From: Pseudomonas sp. Leaf58
GTDB lineage: Bacteria > Pseudomonadota > Gammaproteobacteria > Pseudomonadales > Pseudomonadaceae
Assembly: GCF_003627215.1 (NCBI RefSeq)
Contig: NZ_CP032677.1
Location: 4,841,501 to 4,905,500, forward strand
Direction of reading: 5' to 3'
DNA: 64,000 nt
Positions 31,682 through 40,450 of this stretch are shown in pieces. Numbering within the stretch: the first letter of the stretch is position 1; each line of letters begins with the position of its first letter. The notes below the pieces were generated by a model. That model was not told where the DNA came from, did not search any database, and worked only from the letters and a program-made list of their open reading frames with translations. Made by a program: the position numbers and the translations under genes.

Positions 31682-31952
31682 GAGCCTGTGAGATCGAGCG
31701 CCGCCCGCGCGGCGCTTCGCGGGACAAGCCCGCTCCCACATCTGTTTCGGGCCAGTCACTCCTGTGAGGTCACCTCTGTCCGCCTTGTTTGTTCCATTCG
31801 ATATCGAAGGTTGCTCTGCTGTTTTTCACCCATCTTCAGCCATGCGCCAAGGCTGCAACCCACCTGGCACAGGAGTAATTGGCCCGAAACAGATGTGGGA
31901 GCGGGCTTGTCCCGCGAAGCGCCGCGCGGGCGGCGCTCGATCTCACAGGCGC
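31682..31952 (-). repeat. long inverted-repeat element, copy B
   Basis: It fills most of the 432-bp gap between the SMR gene and the FAD oxidoreductase gene. The arms 31682-31753 and 31881-31952 (72 bp) match each other almost perfectly, but their inner ends read CATCTGTTTCGGGCC instead of the CATTTGTTGCAACGTG of copies A, C and D; the change is in both arms. The core carries the shared motif at 31831-31860 (minus-strand reading GGTTGCAGCCTTGGCGC). Weaker outer arms run to about 31652 and 31982. The remainder of the gap (31983-32049) should hold the leader of the next gene. Confidence 0.9.
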
Positions 31953-32049
31953 AAAAAGCCTCAAGGCAGGCCCCTGTCAGCCCTCACACGATCCCCCTTG
32001 TGCCCGACCCTGTATACTTGCCAGCTGTCCCAGTCTTCGAGGTACCGCC

Positions 32050-33225
32050 ATGCCATCTGCCATTTCCACTGACGTACTGATCGTCGGCGCCGGGGTCGCA
32101 GGCCTCTGGCTCAATGCACGCCTACGCCGCCTGGGCTATTCGACAGTGTTGGTGGAGCGCGCCAGCCTGGGTGGCGAGCAGACTATCAAGTCCCAAGGCA
32201 TCATCCACGGCGGTACCAAGTACGCCCTGCACGGCGCCCTCACCGGTGCCTCGGAAGCCATCGCCGACATGCCGCGCCGCTGGCGTGAAGCCGTGAAGGG
32301 CAGCGGTGAGTTGGACCTGGGCCGCACCTGCCTGTTGTCCGATGCCCACTACCTGTGGTCACCAGGCACCCTGGCCGGCAACCTCACCAGCTTCTTCGCC
32401 AGCAAGGCCGTGCGCGGCCGGGTCGACCAGGTGAAGGGCGAACAACTGCCGCCTGCACTGCAAGACCGCGCCTTCAAGGGCAAGGTCTATCGCCTGGCCG
32501 AATTGGTCATCGACGTACCTAGCCTGCTGGCCAACCTGGCCGAACTGGCCGGTGACAGCCTGTTGGCCGGTGAGCGCATCGAGCCGCTGCGCGAGGGTGA
32601 CGACTTGGTCGGCCTGCGGGTCGACGACCGCGATATCCGCGCCCAGCGCGTAGTACTTAGCGCCGGTGCCGGCACCGAAGACCTGCTACATGCCCTGGGC
32701 CTGAACCAGCCAGCCATGCAAACACGCCCGCTGCACATGGTCATGGCCAAAGGCGCCAACCTGAAACCGCTTTACGCCCACTGCCTGGGCGGTGGGCCCA
32801 AGCCACGGGTGACGATCACCACCCACCCAGCTGCCGATGGCCAGTGGGTCTGGTACCTGGGCGGCGACCTGGCCGAAGCCGACGGTGTGGCCCGCGAGCC
32901 GGCCGCGCAAATCGCAGCGGCACAAAAGGAAATCGCCAGCCTGCTGCCCTGGGTCGACCAGAGCCAAGTGCGCTGGGCCACCCTGCGGGTCGACCGCGCG
33001 GAACCCGCGCAATCAGGCCTGGTACGCCCGGACAACGCCTTCCTCGCCGACCAGCAACGGCTGCTGGTGGGCTGGCCGACCAAGCTGGCCCTGGCGCCGG
33101 ACTTCAGTGACCGGGTCATCGCCTATCTGGAACGCGACGGCATCCGCCCACAGGCCCAAGCCGACCTGGCCGGCCTGCCACGCCCGCCGCTGGGCGTACC
33201 GGCCTGGGAGCAACTGCTGCCATGA
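32050..33225 (+). CDS. FAD-dependent oxidoreductase (DAO-type)
   Basis: 391 aa from ATG 32050. N-terminal dinucleotide-binding motif DVLIVGAGVAGLWLNARL (about residues 8-25), followed by VERASLGGEQTIKSQGIIHGG, which matches the region that binds FAD in glycerol-3-phosphate dehydrogenase and D-amino-acid-oxidase-type enzymes. A second FAD contact region is RVVLSAGAGTEDL. Substrate cannot be told. The open frame to the left runs into repeat B and is spurious. First gene of a likely three-gene operon: the next ATG overlaps its stop as ATGA. Confidence 0.82.
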   Translation: MPSAISTDVLIVGAGVAGLWLNARLRRLGYSTVLVERASLGGEQTIKSQGIIHGGTKYALHGALTGASEAIADMPRRWREAVKGSGELDLGRTCLLSDAHYLWSPGTLAGNLTSFFASKAVRGRVDQVKGEQLPPALQDRAFKGKVYRLAELVIDVPSLLANLAELAGDSLLAGERIEPLREGDDLVGLRVDDRDIRAQRVVLSAGAGTEDLLHALGLNQPAMQTRPLHMVMAKGANLKPLYAHCLGGGPKPRVTITTHPAADGQWVWYLGGDLAEADGVAREPAAQIAAAQKEIASLLPWVDQSQVRWATLRVDRAEPAQSGLVRPDNAFLADQQRLLVGWPTKLALAPDFSDRVIAYLERDGIRPQAQADLAGLPRPPLGVPAWEQLLP

Positions 33226-34034
33226 GCCTGCCAACCCTGCACGGCCTGCACCGCCCCTTGGGCAGCACCGGCTTGAAGGTTTCACCGCTGGGCCTGGGCA
33301 CGGTCAAGCTTGGCCGCGACCAGGGCGTGAAGTACCCCACCGGCTTCACCATCCCTGGCGATGACGAAGCCCGCCTGCTGCTGGCCCAGGCCCGCGAGCT
33401 GGGTATCAACCTGATCGACACCGCCCCGGCCTACGGCCGCAGCGAAGAACGCCTGGGCCCGCTGCTGCGCGGCCAACGTGATGAATGGGTGATCGTCAGC
33501 AAGGTTGGCGAAGAGTTCGACAACGGCCAGTCGCACTTCGATTTCAGCGCGGCTCATACCCGTCGCTCGGTAGAGCGCAGCCTGCAGCGCCTGGAAACCG
33601 ACCGCATCGAACTGGTGCTGGTGCATTCCGATGGCAACGACCTGGCAATCCTCGAACAGCAGGAGGTCTACCAAACCCTCGCCGAGCTCAAGCAGGAGGG
33701 CAAGATCCTCGGCTTTGGCCTGTCCGGCAAAACCGTCGCCGGCGGCCTGAAGGCGCTGGAGCAAGGCGACTGCGCCATGGTCACCTACAACCTCAACGAG
33801 CAGGCAGAACGCCCGGTGCTGGACTACGCTGCCGAACACGGCAAGGCCATCCTGGTGAAAAAGGCCCTGGCCAGCGGGCATATCTGCCTGGCCCCGGGTG
33901 TAGACCCGGTGCACGCCAGCTTCGCGCTGCTGTTCGCCCACCCGGGGGTCAGCAGTGCTATCGTCGGCACCATCAATCCGTTGCACCTGGCCCACAACGT
34001 GGCCACCGTTGCCCGTATCCTGGGCCAGCACTGA
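33222..34034 (+). CDS. aldo/keto reductase family protein
   Basis: 270 aa TIM-barrel oxidoreductase. Motifs: LGSTGLKVSPLGLGTVKLG at the start, NLIDTAPAYGRSEERLG (catalytic Asp and Tyr), then SKVGEEFD where the catalytic Lys is expected, and VHSDGND where the catalytic His is expected. NADPH-type C-terminal end (AIVGTINPLHLAHNV). Overlaps the FAD oxidoreductase gene by 4 bp, so the two are translationally coupled, which suggests consecutive or linked redox steps. Substrate unknown. Confidence 0.88.
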   Translation: MSLPTLHGLHRPLGSTGLKVSPLGLGTVKLGRDQGVKYPTGFTIPGDDEARLLLAQARELGINLIDTAPAYGRSEERLGPLLRGQRDEWVIVSKVGEEFDNGQSHFDFSAAHTRRSVERSLQRLETDRIELVLVHSDGNDLAILEQQEVYQTLAELKQEGKILGFGLSGKTVAGGLKALEQGDCAMVTYNLNEQAERPVLDYAAEHGKAILVKKALASGHICLAPGVDPVHASFALLFAHPGVSSAIVGTINPLHLAHNVATVARILGQH

Positions 34035-34086
34035 GTCATCCCCTTCCCTGGGGCCTGGAGACTGACCCGACGCAAGGAGGAGCCTC

Positions 34087-35055
34087 GTGGCGCGAACGCT
34101 GATCCGCAAGAACCCGAGCAACTTCAAGACACTGCCGCTGCATGTCGAGGCCACGCCCGAAGGGCTGATCTACCAAAGCATTGGCATGCCGCTGAACTTT
34201 ACCCAGACCCAACAGCGGCGCAAGGCCATCCAGCTACCCGACGCACAGCGCTTCGTGGTCGAACTGGCCAACCTGGGTGTGTCGGTGCGACTGACCCTGC
34301 ATTGGCAGAACCGTGATTACTGGGTGCTGGTACGCCAGCGTCGGCAAGACCGTGGCGATGTGGTGCTGAAACTGATTTCCGGCTATGTGCCGGCGCAGGA
34401 GCTGAACCTGCCGTTGCACACCGCGGTGCAGGAAGTGGCCGAGGAATGCCTGCTGGAAACCCCAGAAGGCTGGCTGGGCGGGCGCTTCAACGACACCTGG
34501 CTGCCGATCCCCTACGCAGCCGCCCTGCACTACCGCGAAACGCCGCACTTCCTACTGGCCCCGGAGTCCGGTGCTGCCCGCCCCGTGCACTGCGGCAAGC
34601 TGATGTTGCTGGAGCGGCCACGGGCCTATGTGCACTTACCCACCGCCTCACTGCAGCTGATCTATGACATGCGTCTGCAAGTACCCCGGGACGCCAAGAA
34701 GCTCAGCCTGTTCCACGTTGATGAGCGGCTTGAAGGTGGGCAACTGGTGGCTCGACTCAACCGCAAGCGGCCAGACCTGTACCTGATGCCGCTGAAGGAT
34801 GGCCAGCCATTGGCTGAGCTGTATACGTTGAAAAAGGACGAGCTGGTGCCGGCGAGCACACGCGGGCTGTACCTGGCCGAGAGTTTTGCCCGGCAGGAGG
34901 GTTGGGTTGTGAAGGAAGAGCGGGTGCGCTGGAAGGACTGGGTGAAACAGCAGGGGTTGGTGGAGACCAAGCCGATGCGAGCGTCGCACTTGCAACGGTT
35001 TGGCGACAAGGCGCGGGCGCTGCTGGAGCGGGCCCGGACCTCACTGCACAAATAG
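34087..35055 (+). CDS. hypothetical protein with degenerate Nudix-like box
   Basis: 322 aa from GTG 34087, fixed by AAGGAGG seven bases upstream. I do not recognise a family. About residues 101-124 read GYVPAQELNLPLHTAVQEVAEECL (pieces: GYVPAQE, then nine residues, then QEVAEECL), close to the Nudix signature GX5EX7REUXEEXGU but with two extra residues, Gln for Arg and Cys for Gly. The C-terminal 60 residues are strongly basic with helix-forming character (KPMRASHLQRFGDKARALLERA). No signal peptide. Third gene of the operon after the aldo/keto reductase, 52 bp downstream. Confidence 0.7.
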   Translation: MARTLIRKNPSNFKTLPLHVEATPEGLIYQSIGMPLNFTQTQQRRKAIQLPDAQRFVVELANLGVSVRLTLHWQNRDYWVLVRQRRQDRGDVVLKLISGYVPAQELNLPLHTAVQEVAEECLLETPEGWLGGRFNDTWLPIPYAAALHYRETPHFLLAPESGAARPVHCGKLMLLERPRAYVHLPTASLQLIYDMRLQVPRDAKKLSLFHVDERLEGGQLVARLNRKRPDLYLMPLKDGQPLAELYTLKKDELVPASTRGLYLAESFARQEGWVVKEERVRWKDWVKQQGLVETKPMRASHLQRFGDKARALLERARTSLHK

Positions 35056-35078
35056 CATTCAGAGGTTTGCACCGAACT

Positions 35079-35160
35079 TGTAGGAGCGGGTTCACCCACG
35101 AACACCGACGCAGCCGGTGCCATCCACTGCGTCGCCTGCTTCGCGGGTGAACCCGCTCCT
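35079..35160. repeat. REP pair (outward-facing) between the hypothetical gene and hldE
   Basis: TGTAGGAGCGGGTTCACCC (from 35079) and its partner GGGTGAACCCGCTCCT (to 35160) form an inverted pair of P. putida REPs around a 37-bp spacer. Convergent gene ends flank it. Confidence 0.85.
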
Positions 35161-35190
35161 GGGGCCGCCGCAACGGCCCTAGGGGTTCGA

Positions 35191-36612
35191 TCAGTTCTTG
35201 CGAATCTTCTCGACAATTGCCGTGGTCGAACTGTTCTCGACCAGCCCCAGCACCTTCACGGTACCGCCGTAGGCCTTGACGATATCGGCGCCCACCACCT
35301 GATCGATGCCGTAGTCGCCGCCCTTGACCAGCACGTCCGGCTTGACCTGGCTCAGCAGGTTTTCCGGCGTGCCCTCAGGGAAGCTGATCACCCAGTCCAC
35401 CGCCCCCAAACCAGCCAACACGGCCATGCGCCGGTCGACGCTGTTGATCGGCCGACCCGGCCCCTTCAGGCGGCTGACCGAGGCATCGTCGTTGACCGCG
35501 ACGATCAGCCGATCACCCTGGGCCCGCGCCTGCTCCAGGTAGGTGACATGCCCGGCATGCAGGATGTCGAAACAGCCGTTGGTGAAGACAATCTTCTCTT
35601 TGTGCGCCCGCGCATCATCGATGGCCAGCAGCAATTGCTCCAGGCCCAGCACACCGCGCTCGGAGCCTTCCTCACGCTGAATCGCCCGGCGCAGCTCGGG
35701 GGCGCTGATCGCAGCGGTACCCAGCTTGCCAACCACGATGCCCGCCGCCAAGTTGGCCAGCGCCACCGCGTGGGGCAGGTCCTCGCCGGCAGCGATGGCC
35801 GCCGCCAGGGTGGAAATGACGGTATCGCCAGCACCGGTCACATCGAACACTTCACGGGCCCGTGCTGGCAAGTGCAGCGCAGGCTGGCCAACACGCAGTA
35901 AGGTCATGCCATGCTCACCACGGGTCACCAGCAAAGCGCCCAGATCCAGGTCCTGCAGTAGCTGCAAGCCCTTGGCGACCAGCTCGGCCTCATCGGCGCA
36001 ACGGCCAACGATGGTTTCGAACTCGCTGAGGTTGGGGGTGATCAGGCTCGCCCCGCGGTAGATGGAAAAGTCCTTGCCCTTGGGGTCGGCCAGCACCGGA
36101 ATACCCTTGGCCCGCGCCGCCTGGATAAGGCATTGGTGGTTTTTCAGTGCGCCCTTGCCATAGTCGGACAGGACCAGCACCTTGACGCCCTCGAGCAGGC
36201 TGTCGACCTCGGCACCCAGCGACAGCGGGTCGGTGGCGAATGGCTCTTCGAAATCGATGCGCAGCAACTGCTGGTGACGGCTCATGACCCGCAGCTTGAC
36301 GATGGTCGGCTGGTGCGCGATGCGCTGGAACACCGAACGCACACCTGCCGCCTGCAGGCTGTTGGCCAGGCTATCGGCGGCTTCGTCCTGGCCTGTAACG
36401 CCGATCAGCGAAGCCGGTGCGCCCAGGGCGGCGATGTTCAAGGCAACGTTGGCCGCGCCGCCGGGGCGATCCTCGATCTGATCGACCTTGACCACCGGCA
36501 CTGGCGCTTCAGGCGAGATACGCGAGGTACCGCCATGCCAGTAGCGGTCGAGCATGACATCGCCGACCACCAGTACCGGGGCTTGATCGAAACGCGGCAT
36601 GGACAACTTCAT
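35191..36612 (-). CDS. hldE: bifunctional heptose 7-phosphate kinase / heptose 1-phosphate adenylyltransferase
   Basis: 473 aa (E. coli 477) from ATG 36612 ([21 protein letters not shown]). The N-terminal ribokinase-like domain (about 1-320) has [16 protein letters not shown] and the [10 protein letters not shown] catalytic motif; the C-terminal nucleotidyltransferase domain (about 340-473) has [16 protein letters not shown]. Makes ADP-heptose for the LPS inner core. It is the first of the LPS block on the minus strand from the left; msbA lies 130 bp upstream with a possible terminator between. Confidence 0.97.
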   Translation of the reverse strand: MKLSMPRFDQAPVLVVGDVMLDRYWHGGTSRISPEAPVPVVKVDQIEDRPGGAANVALNIAALGAPASLIGVTGQDEAADSLANSLQAAGVRSVFQRIAHQPTIVKLRVMSRHQQLLRIDFEEPFATDPLSLGAEVDSLLEGVKVLVLSDYGKGALKNHQCLIQAARAKGIPVLADPKGKDFSIYRGASLITPNLSEFETIVGRCADEAELVAKGLQLLQDLDLGALLVTRGEHGMTLLRVGQPALHLPARAREVFDVTGAGDTVISTLAAAIAAGEDLPHAVALANLAAGIVVGKLGTAAISAPELRRAIQREEGSERGVLGLEQLLLAIDDARAHKEKIVFTNGCFDILHAGHVTYLEQARAQGDRLIVAVNDDASVSRLKGPGRPINSVDRRMAVLAGLGAVDWVISFPEGTPENLLSQVKPDVLVKGGDYGIDQVVGADIVKAYGGTVKVLGLVENSSTTAIVEKIRKN

Positions 36613-36709
36613 GGGCAACCCATATGAAAATAATGAACAGGGGCAGGATATTAGCACAGGGTAGACGACGGCTTTACGGCCAGATCACCCCAGGAAAATT
36701 CCCGTGACA

Positions 36710-36732
36710 ATCGGGGCCGTAACGGCCCCGAT
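36710..36732 (-). terminator. possible terminator hairpin downstream of msbA
   Basis: Stem ATCGGGGCC / GGCCCCGAT (9 bp) with a 5-nt loop, 10 bp after the msbA stop. No U-tract follows on the minus strand, so it may be only a stabilising or Rho-associated stem. Confidence 0.4.
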
Positions 36733-36742
36733 CAAAGAGGGT

Positions 36743-38551
36743 TCAGGTGATATCGGCCTTGGCCGGTTCATCCAGGCCCATGGCATGCAGGCGGGCATAA
36801 TGGCCATTGGCCGCGAGCAGTTCGGCGTGGGTGCCGCGTTCCACCAGACGGCCCTGGTCCATGACCAGGATCTGGTCGGCCTTCTCGATGGTCGACAGGC
36901 GGTGGGCGATGACCAGCGTGGTACGGCCCTCCATCACATGATCCAGGGCCGCTTGGATATGCCGCTCGGACTCAGTGTCCAGTGCCGAGGTGGCTTCATC
37001 GAGGATCAGCAGCGGTGCGTTTTTCAACAACGCACGGGCAATCGCCAGGCGCTGGCGCTGGCCGCCGGAGAGCAGCACACCGTTTTCACCCACCTCGGTA
37101 TCGAAGCCCTTGGGCAGACGGTCGACGAACTCCTTGGCGTAGGCATCGGCAGCCGCCGCCTCGATGTCAGCGCGTGGGGCACCGGCCAGGTCGCCATAAG
37201 CGATGTTGTTGGCCACGGTGTCGTTGAACAGGGTGACATGCTGGGTCACCTGCGAGACGTGGCGGCGCAGGTTGCGCAGGCGGTAGTTTTCGATTTCCAC
37301 GCCATCGAGCAGGATCTGCCCCTGATCATGGTGATAGAAGCGCGGGATCAGCGCCGCCAGGGTCGACTTGCCGCTGCCGGAGCGGCCGACCAGGGCAATC
37401 ATCTGCCCAGGCTCTGCGGTAAAGCTGATGTCGCTCAGCACTTCGCGCTCGGTACCGGGGTAGGTGAAACTCAGGTTGCGCACTTCCAGGCGCCCTTCCA
37501 CGCGGTCCTTTTCAATGGTGCCGGTGTCCACTTCAGGCTCTTCATCCAACTGCTCGAAGATGCTCTCGGCGCCTGCCAGGCCCTTCTGGATCGTCGAGCT
37601 GACTTCCGACAACTGCCGAATCGGCTTGGGTAGCAGGCCGGCGGCGGTGATATAGGCCACCAGGTCACCAGCGGTCGACTCCCCGCGCAGGAACAGCACC
37701 AGGAACATCAATGCGGCCATGGCGGTATAGATCACCAACTGCAGCATCGGGGTGTAAAGCGAGCCGGTCTTGGTCATGTGCAGCTGTTTGTCGGTGTTGC
37801 TCTGGCTGGCCTTGCCGAAACGCTGCTGCTCGTAGGCCTCGCCACCGAAACTGCGCACCACCCGGTAGCCTTGGATGGTTTCCGAGGCGACGTGGGTAAC
37901 GTCGCCCATGGCTACCTGGATCTTCTTGCTCTGCTTGCGGAATTTCTTGCTGGCGACGCTGACCATTACTGCGATCACCGGCAAGATGGCGACCATCACC
38001 AAGGTTAGGTGCCAGTTCATCCACAGCAAGTAGGCGAACAGGAACACCACCGTCAGGCCTTCGCGGATAACCACCTTGATTGCATCGGTGGCGGCCCCGG
38101 TGACCATGGTCACGTTGAAGGTGATGCGCGAAATCAGGTGCCCGGAGTTGTGGTTGTCGAAGTAGCGATTGGGCAGTACCAGCAGTTTGTTGAACAGTTC
38201 CACGCGCAGGTCGTGCACCAGGCATAGAGAAACCTTGGCCAAGAAATAGTTGCCGAGGAACGAACCCAAACCCTGCCATGCAGCGATCAGGATGATCAGC
38301 AGCGGCACCGCCTGCAGCAGTTGCAGGTCGCGCAGGTAGGGGACATTAGGGAACAACACCGCTTCGGGGTTGCTCAGCCCATCGACGAAATACTTGAGGA
38401 TCCCAGCCAGCATCGGCTGGGTCGAGGCGAAAATCACGAAACCGATGATGCTCAGCAGGAAAATGCCGACATAGGGTTTCACATAGCTCAGCAGCCGGAA
38501 GTAGATCTTCAGGCTGGAGGTGTGTTCCGCCGATCGCGGTGTTTCGGCCAT
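36743..38551 (-). CDS. msbA: lipid A export ATP-binding/permease protein MsbA
   Basis: 602 aa ABC half-transporter: six membrane helices (about residues 20-320), then an ATPase domain with Walker A GRSGSGKST, signature LSGGQRQRLAIAR, Walker B LLILDEATSALD and the H-loop IAHRLST. Works as a homodimer that flips core-lipid A across the inner membrane. It lies between waaL and hldE, the order known from P. aeruginosa (hldE-msbA-...-waaL). Confidence 0.95.
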   Translation of the reverse strand: MAETPRSAEHTSSLKIYFRLLSYVKPYVGIFLLSIIGFVIFASTQPMLAGILKYFVDGLSNPEAVLFPNVPYLRDLQLLQAVPLLIILIAAWQGLGSFLGNYFLAKVSLCLVHDLRVELFNKLLVLPNRYFDNHNSGHLISRITFNVTMVTGAATDAIKVVIREGLTVVFLFAYLLWMNWHLTLVMVAILPVIAVMVSVASKKFRKQSKKIQVAMGDVTHVASETIQGYRVVRSFGGEAYEQQRFGKASQSNTDKQLHMTKTGSLYTPMLQLVIYTAMAALMFLVLFLRGESTAGDLVAYITAAGLLPKPIRQLSEVSSTIQKGLAGAESIFEQLDEEPEVDTGTIEKDRVEGRLEVRNLSFTYPGTEREVLSDISFTAEPGQMIALVGRSGSGKSTLAALIPRFYHHDQGQILLDGVEIENYRLRNLRRHVSQVTQHVTLFNDTVANNIAYGDLAGAPRADIEAAAADAYAKEFVDRLPKGFDTEVGENGVLLSGGQRQRLAIARALLKNAPLLILDEATSALDTESERHIQAALDHVMEGRTTLVIAHRLSTIEKADQILVMDQGRLVERGTHAELLAANGHYARLHAMGLDEPAKADIT

Positions 38552-38565
38552 TATCGAGCTCGCTG

Positions 38566-39741
38566 TTAGGTTGAACCGGAAATTTTACCACAGGCGTCAT
38601 TTTCGGCACGCCCCCATGGCAGCATCATGGCCAGGCCTACCGGCAGCCAGCTGATGAACCACTCGGCACGCGGCGTGGCCGTGAGGCTGGCGGCATCGAA
38701 CTGCATGGCCAGGGTCGAGTACACCCACAAACCGAGCAGTATCTTGCCAAACCGTGTACTGCGCGCACGCACGATTTCACCCAAGGTGTACAGCCATACG
38801 GCCACCCACAACATCATCCCCGGCAACCCCAGTTCCAGGGCGACGTGGGTAAACATGTTGTGAGAGTGCTCGAACTGCAAGCCGGCTGCCGGCACCACGT
38901 AGGCCGAGCCCATTCCCAGCCCCAGCCAGGGGTGCTCGCCGATCATGCCGAGGACCGTGCCGAAAATTTCCGGGCGGAAAGATGAACCGCGCTGCGCGAT
39001 GACGTCGTACATCCCGTAAACCGCCAGGCTGGTGGCAACAGCCGCCAACAGTGCAAACAGCTGGCTATGCCGGTCACGGAACCACAGCGGCGCAAGCACC
39101 ACCGTGAACACCAGCGCCAGCACCGCGCCACGGCTCTGGCTGAGCACAACGAACGCGCCCAGGCAGGCCAGCAGCAGCAACCAGCCCAGCTGCAAGGGGC
39201 GCCGGGCCGGCAGGTCGTACAGCAGCAGCAGGGCGGCAGCACCGATCACATACGCCCCCAGGATGGGGTGCGAAATTTCACCGATACCCGCCAGGCGAGC
39301 CAGCAGGGGCTGCCCCTGCACCCCGTAGAACAACACGATGGACACTAGCGCGGCCACCCCGAGTAGGCCGCTCCCCACCTGCAACAAGCACCGAGCGCGG
39401 GCCAGGCCCATTTGCGCCAGCAACGGAAACGCCATCAGGAATACCAGGATGTAGAGCAGGCGCTTGACTTCGCGCCCTGGCGCTTCGCTGCTCGACCACG
39501 TCAGGCTAAGCACACTCCAGCCCAGCAACAACAGCACACTCAACCACAACGCGGGTTGACGCCGCCAGGCCTGGGCCATTACTTGCCGGGCCGACCACAG
39601 CAGCACCAGCGTTGGCAACCACAAGAACAGCACCAACCCTTGCTGGTAGAGCTTGTTGCTGGGTGCCAAAGCGACCGCGGCCAGGAACCAGACCAGCCCC
39701 ACACTTAACCAGGCCTGTGCCCAGCTTTTTTGATAGAACAT
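38566..39741 (-). CDS. waaL: O-antigen ligase (WaaL family)
   Basis: 391 aa from ATG 39741 (MFYQKSWAQAWLSVG) behind GGGGGAAAGG; a longer start at 39774 is less likely. About 11 membrane helices. The large periplasmic loop near residue 270-300 contains EHSHNMFTHVALELGLPG, the Wzy_C/WaaL signature with the catalytic His. Links O-antigen from undecaprenyl diphosphate to the lipid A core. Placement 14 bp upstream of msbA on the same strand supports ligase over polymerase. Confidence 0.85.
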   Translation of the reverse strand: MFYQKSWAQAWLSVGLVWFLAAVALAPSNKLYQQGLVLFLWLPTLVLLWSARQVMAQAWRRQPALWLSVLLLLGWSVLSLTWSSSEAPGREVKRLLYILVFLMAFPLLAQMGLARARCLLQVGSGLLGVAALVSIVLFYGVQGQPLLARLAGIGEISHPILGAYVIGAAALLLLYDLPARRPLQLGWLLLLACLGAFVVLSQSRGAVLALVFTVVLAPLWFRDRHSQLFALLAAVATSLAVYGMYDVIAQRGSSFRPEIFGTVLGMIGEHPWLGLGMGSAYVVPAAGLQFEHSHNMFTHVALELGLPGMMLWVAVWLYTLGEIVRARSTRFGKILLGLWVYSTLAMQFDAASLTATPRAEWFISWLPVGLAMMLPWGRAENDACGKISGST

Positions 39742-39841
39742 CCTTTCCCCCGATGAATCAACACCACCATCCATGGTGCTACATCATTATTTTCGGCATT
39801 ATTGCCGGTCATTTTGCTCGCCAGACGACAAGGCCCTATTC

Positions 39842-40447
39842 ATGCAATGCTCCCGGCTCACCCAGGTCGACTTCGATCAGCTGACACTCGGCGCACAGGT
39901 GCTAGAGGCGGATAGCCATGGCGCCAAAGTCTACCTGCTCAAGGACGGTAATTTCCTTAAGGTTTTCCGTAGGAAGCGGTTGATTTCATCTGCACTGTTG
40001 CGCCCATATTCACAGCGCTTTGTCGACAACGCCGCGCGCCTGGCACAACTAGGCATCCCCACCCTCGAGGTGATTAGCCAGCACAAGCTCGACCTGCCAG
40101 GCCGCACCGCCGTGCTGTATCGCCCCCTGCCAGGGCGCACCCTGCTGCAGATGTCGCGCGATGCCGGTTTTAGCTGGGACACCTACCTGCCGCAGCTGAT
40201 CGAGCTGATCCGCCAGTTGCACCGCCGCGGCGTGTACTTCCGCTCGTTGCACCTGGGTAATGTGGTGGTCACCCCCGACCAGCGCCTTGGCCTGATCGAC
40301 GTGGCCGACATGCGTTTTCTGCGCCCGCCGCTATCGGCGCGCATGATTCGTCGTAATGTGCAGCACATGGTGCGCTATATCGAGCGGGAGAACTTGGGCG
40401 ACCGGTTCCCCCTCGCCGCCTTCGAGGCAGCCCTGCTGGCGCGTTGA
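39842..40447 (+). CDS. LPS-kinase-like (InaA/WaaP-type) protein, probably lacking the catalytic Asp
   Basis: 201 aa from ATG 39842. The only plus-strand gene inside the LPS block. Kinase-fold features: KVYLLKDGNFLKVFRRKR (N-lobe Lys region), LPGRTAVLYRPLPGRTLLQ, HRRGVYFRSLHLGNVVV (catalytic loop) and LGLIDVADM (metal-binding Asp). In the loop, where active kinases have H-G-D-L-H-x-x-N, this protein has F-R-S-L-H-L-G-N, so the catalytic Asp appears replaced by Ser. Similar P. putida proteins have been labelled toluene tolerance proteins, and P. aeruginosa has a kinase-like gene at this place (PA4998). Function not established. Confidence 0.75.
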   Translation: MQCSRLTQVDFDQLTLGAQVLEADSHGAKVYLLKDGNFLKVFRRKRLISSALLRPYSQRFVDNAARLAQLGIPTLEVISQHKLDLPGRTAVLYRPLPGRTLLQMSRDAGFSWDTYLPQLIELIRQLHRRGVYFRSLHLGNVVVTPDQRLGLIDVADMRFLRPPLSARMIRRNVQHMVRYIERENLGDRFPLAAFEAALLAR

Positions 40448-40450
40448 GCG

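Noticed and set aside
31682..31952. CRISPR array
   Set aside because: The repeats are inverted pairs with no regular direct repeats and spacers and no cas genes nearby.
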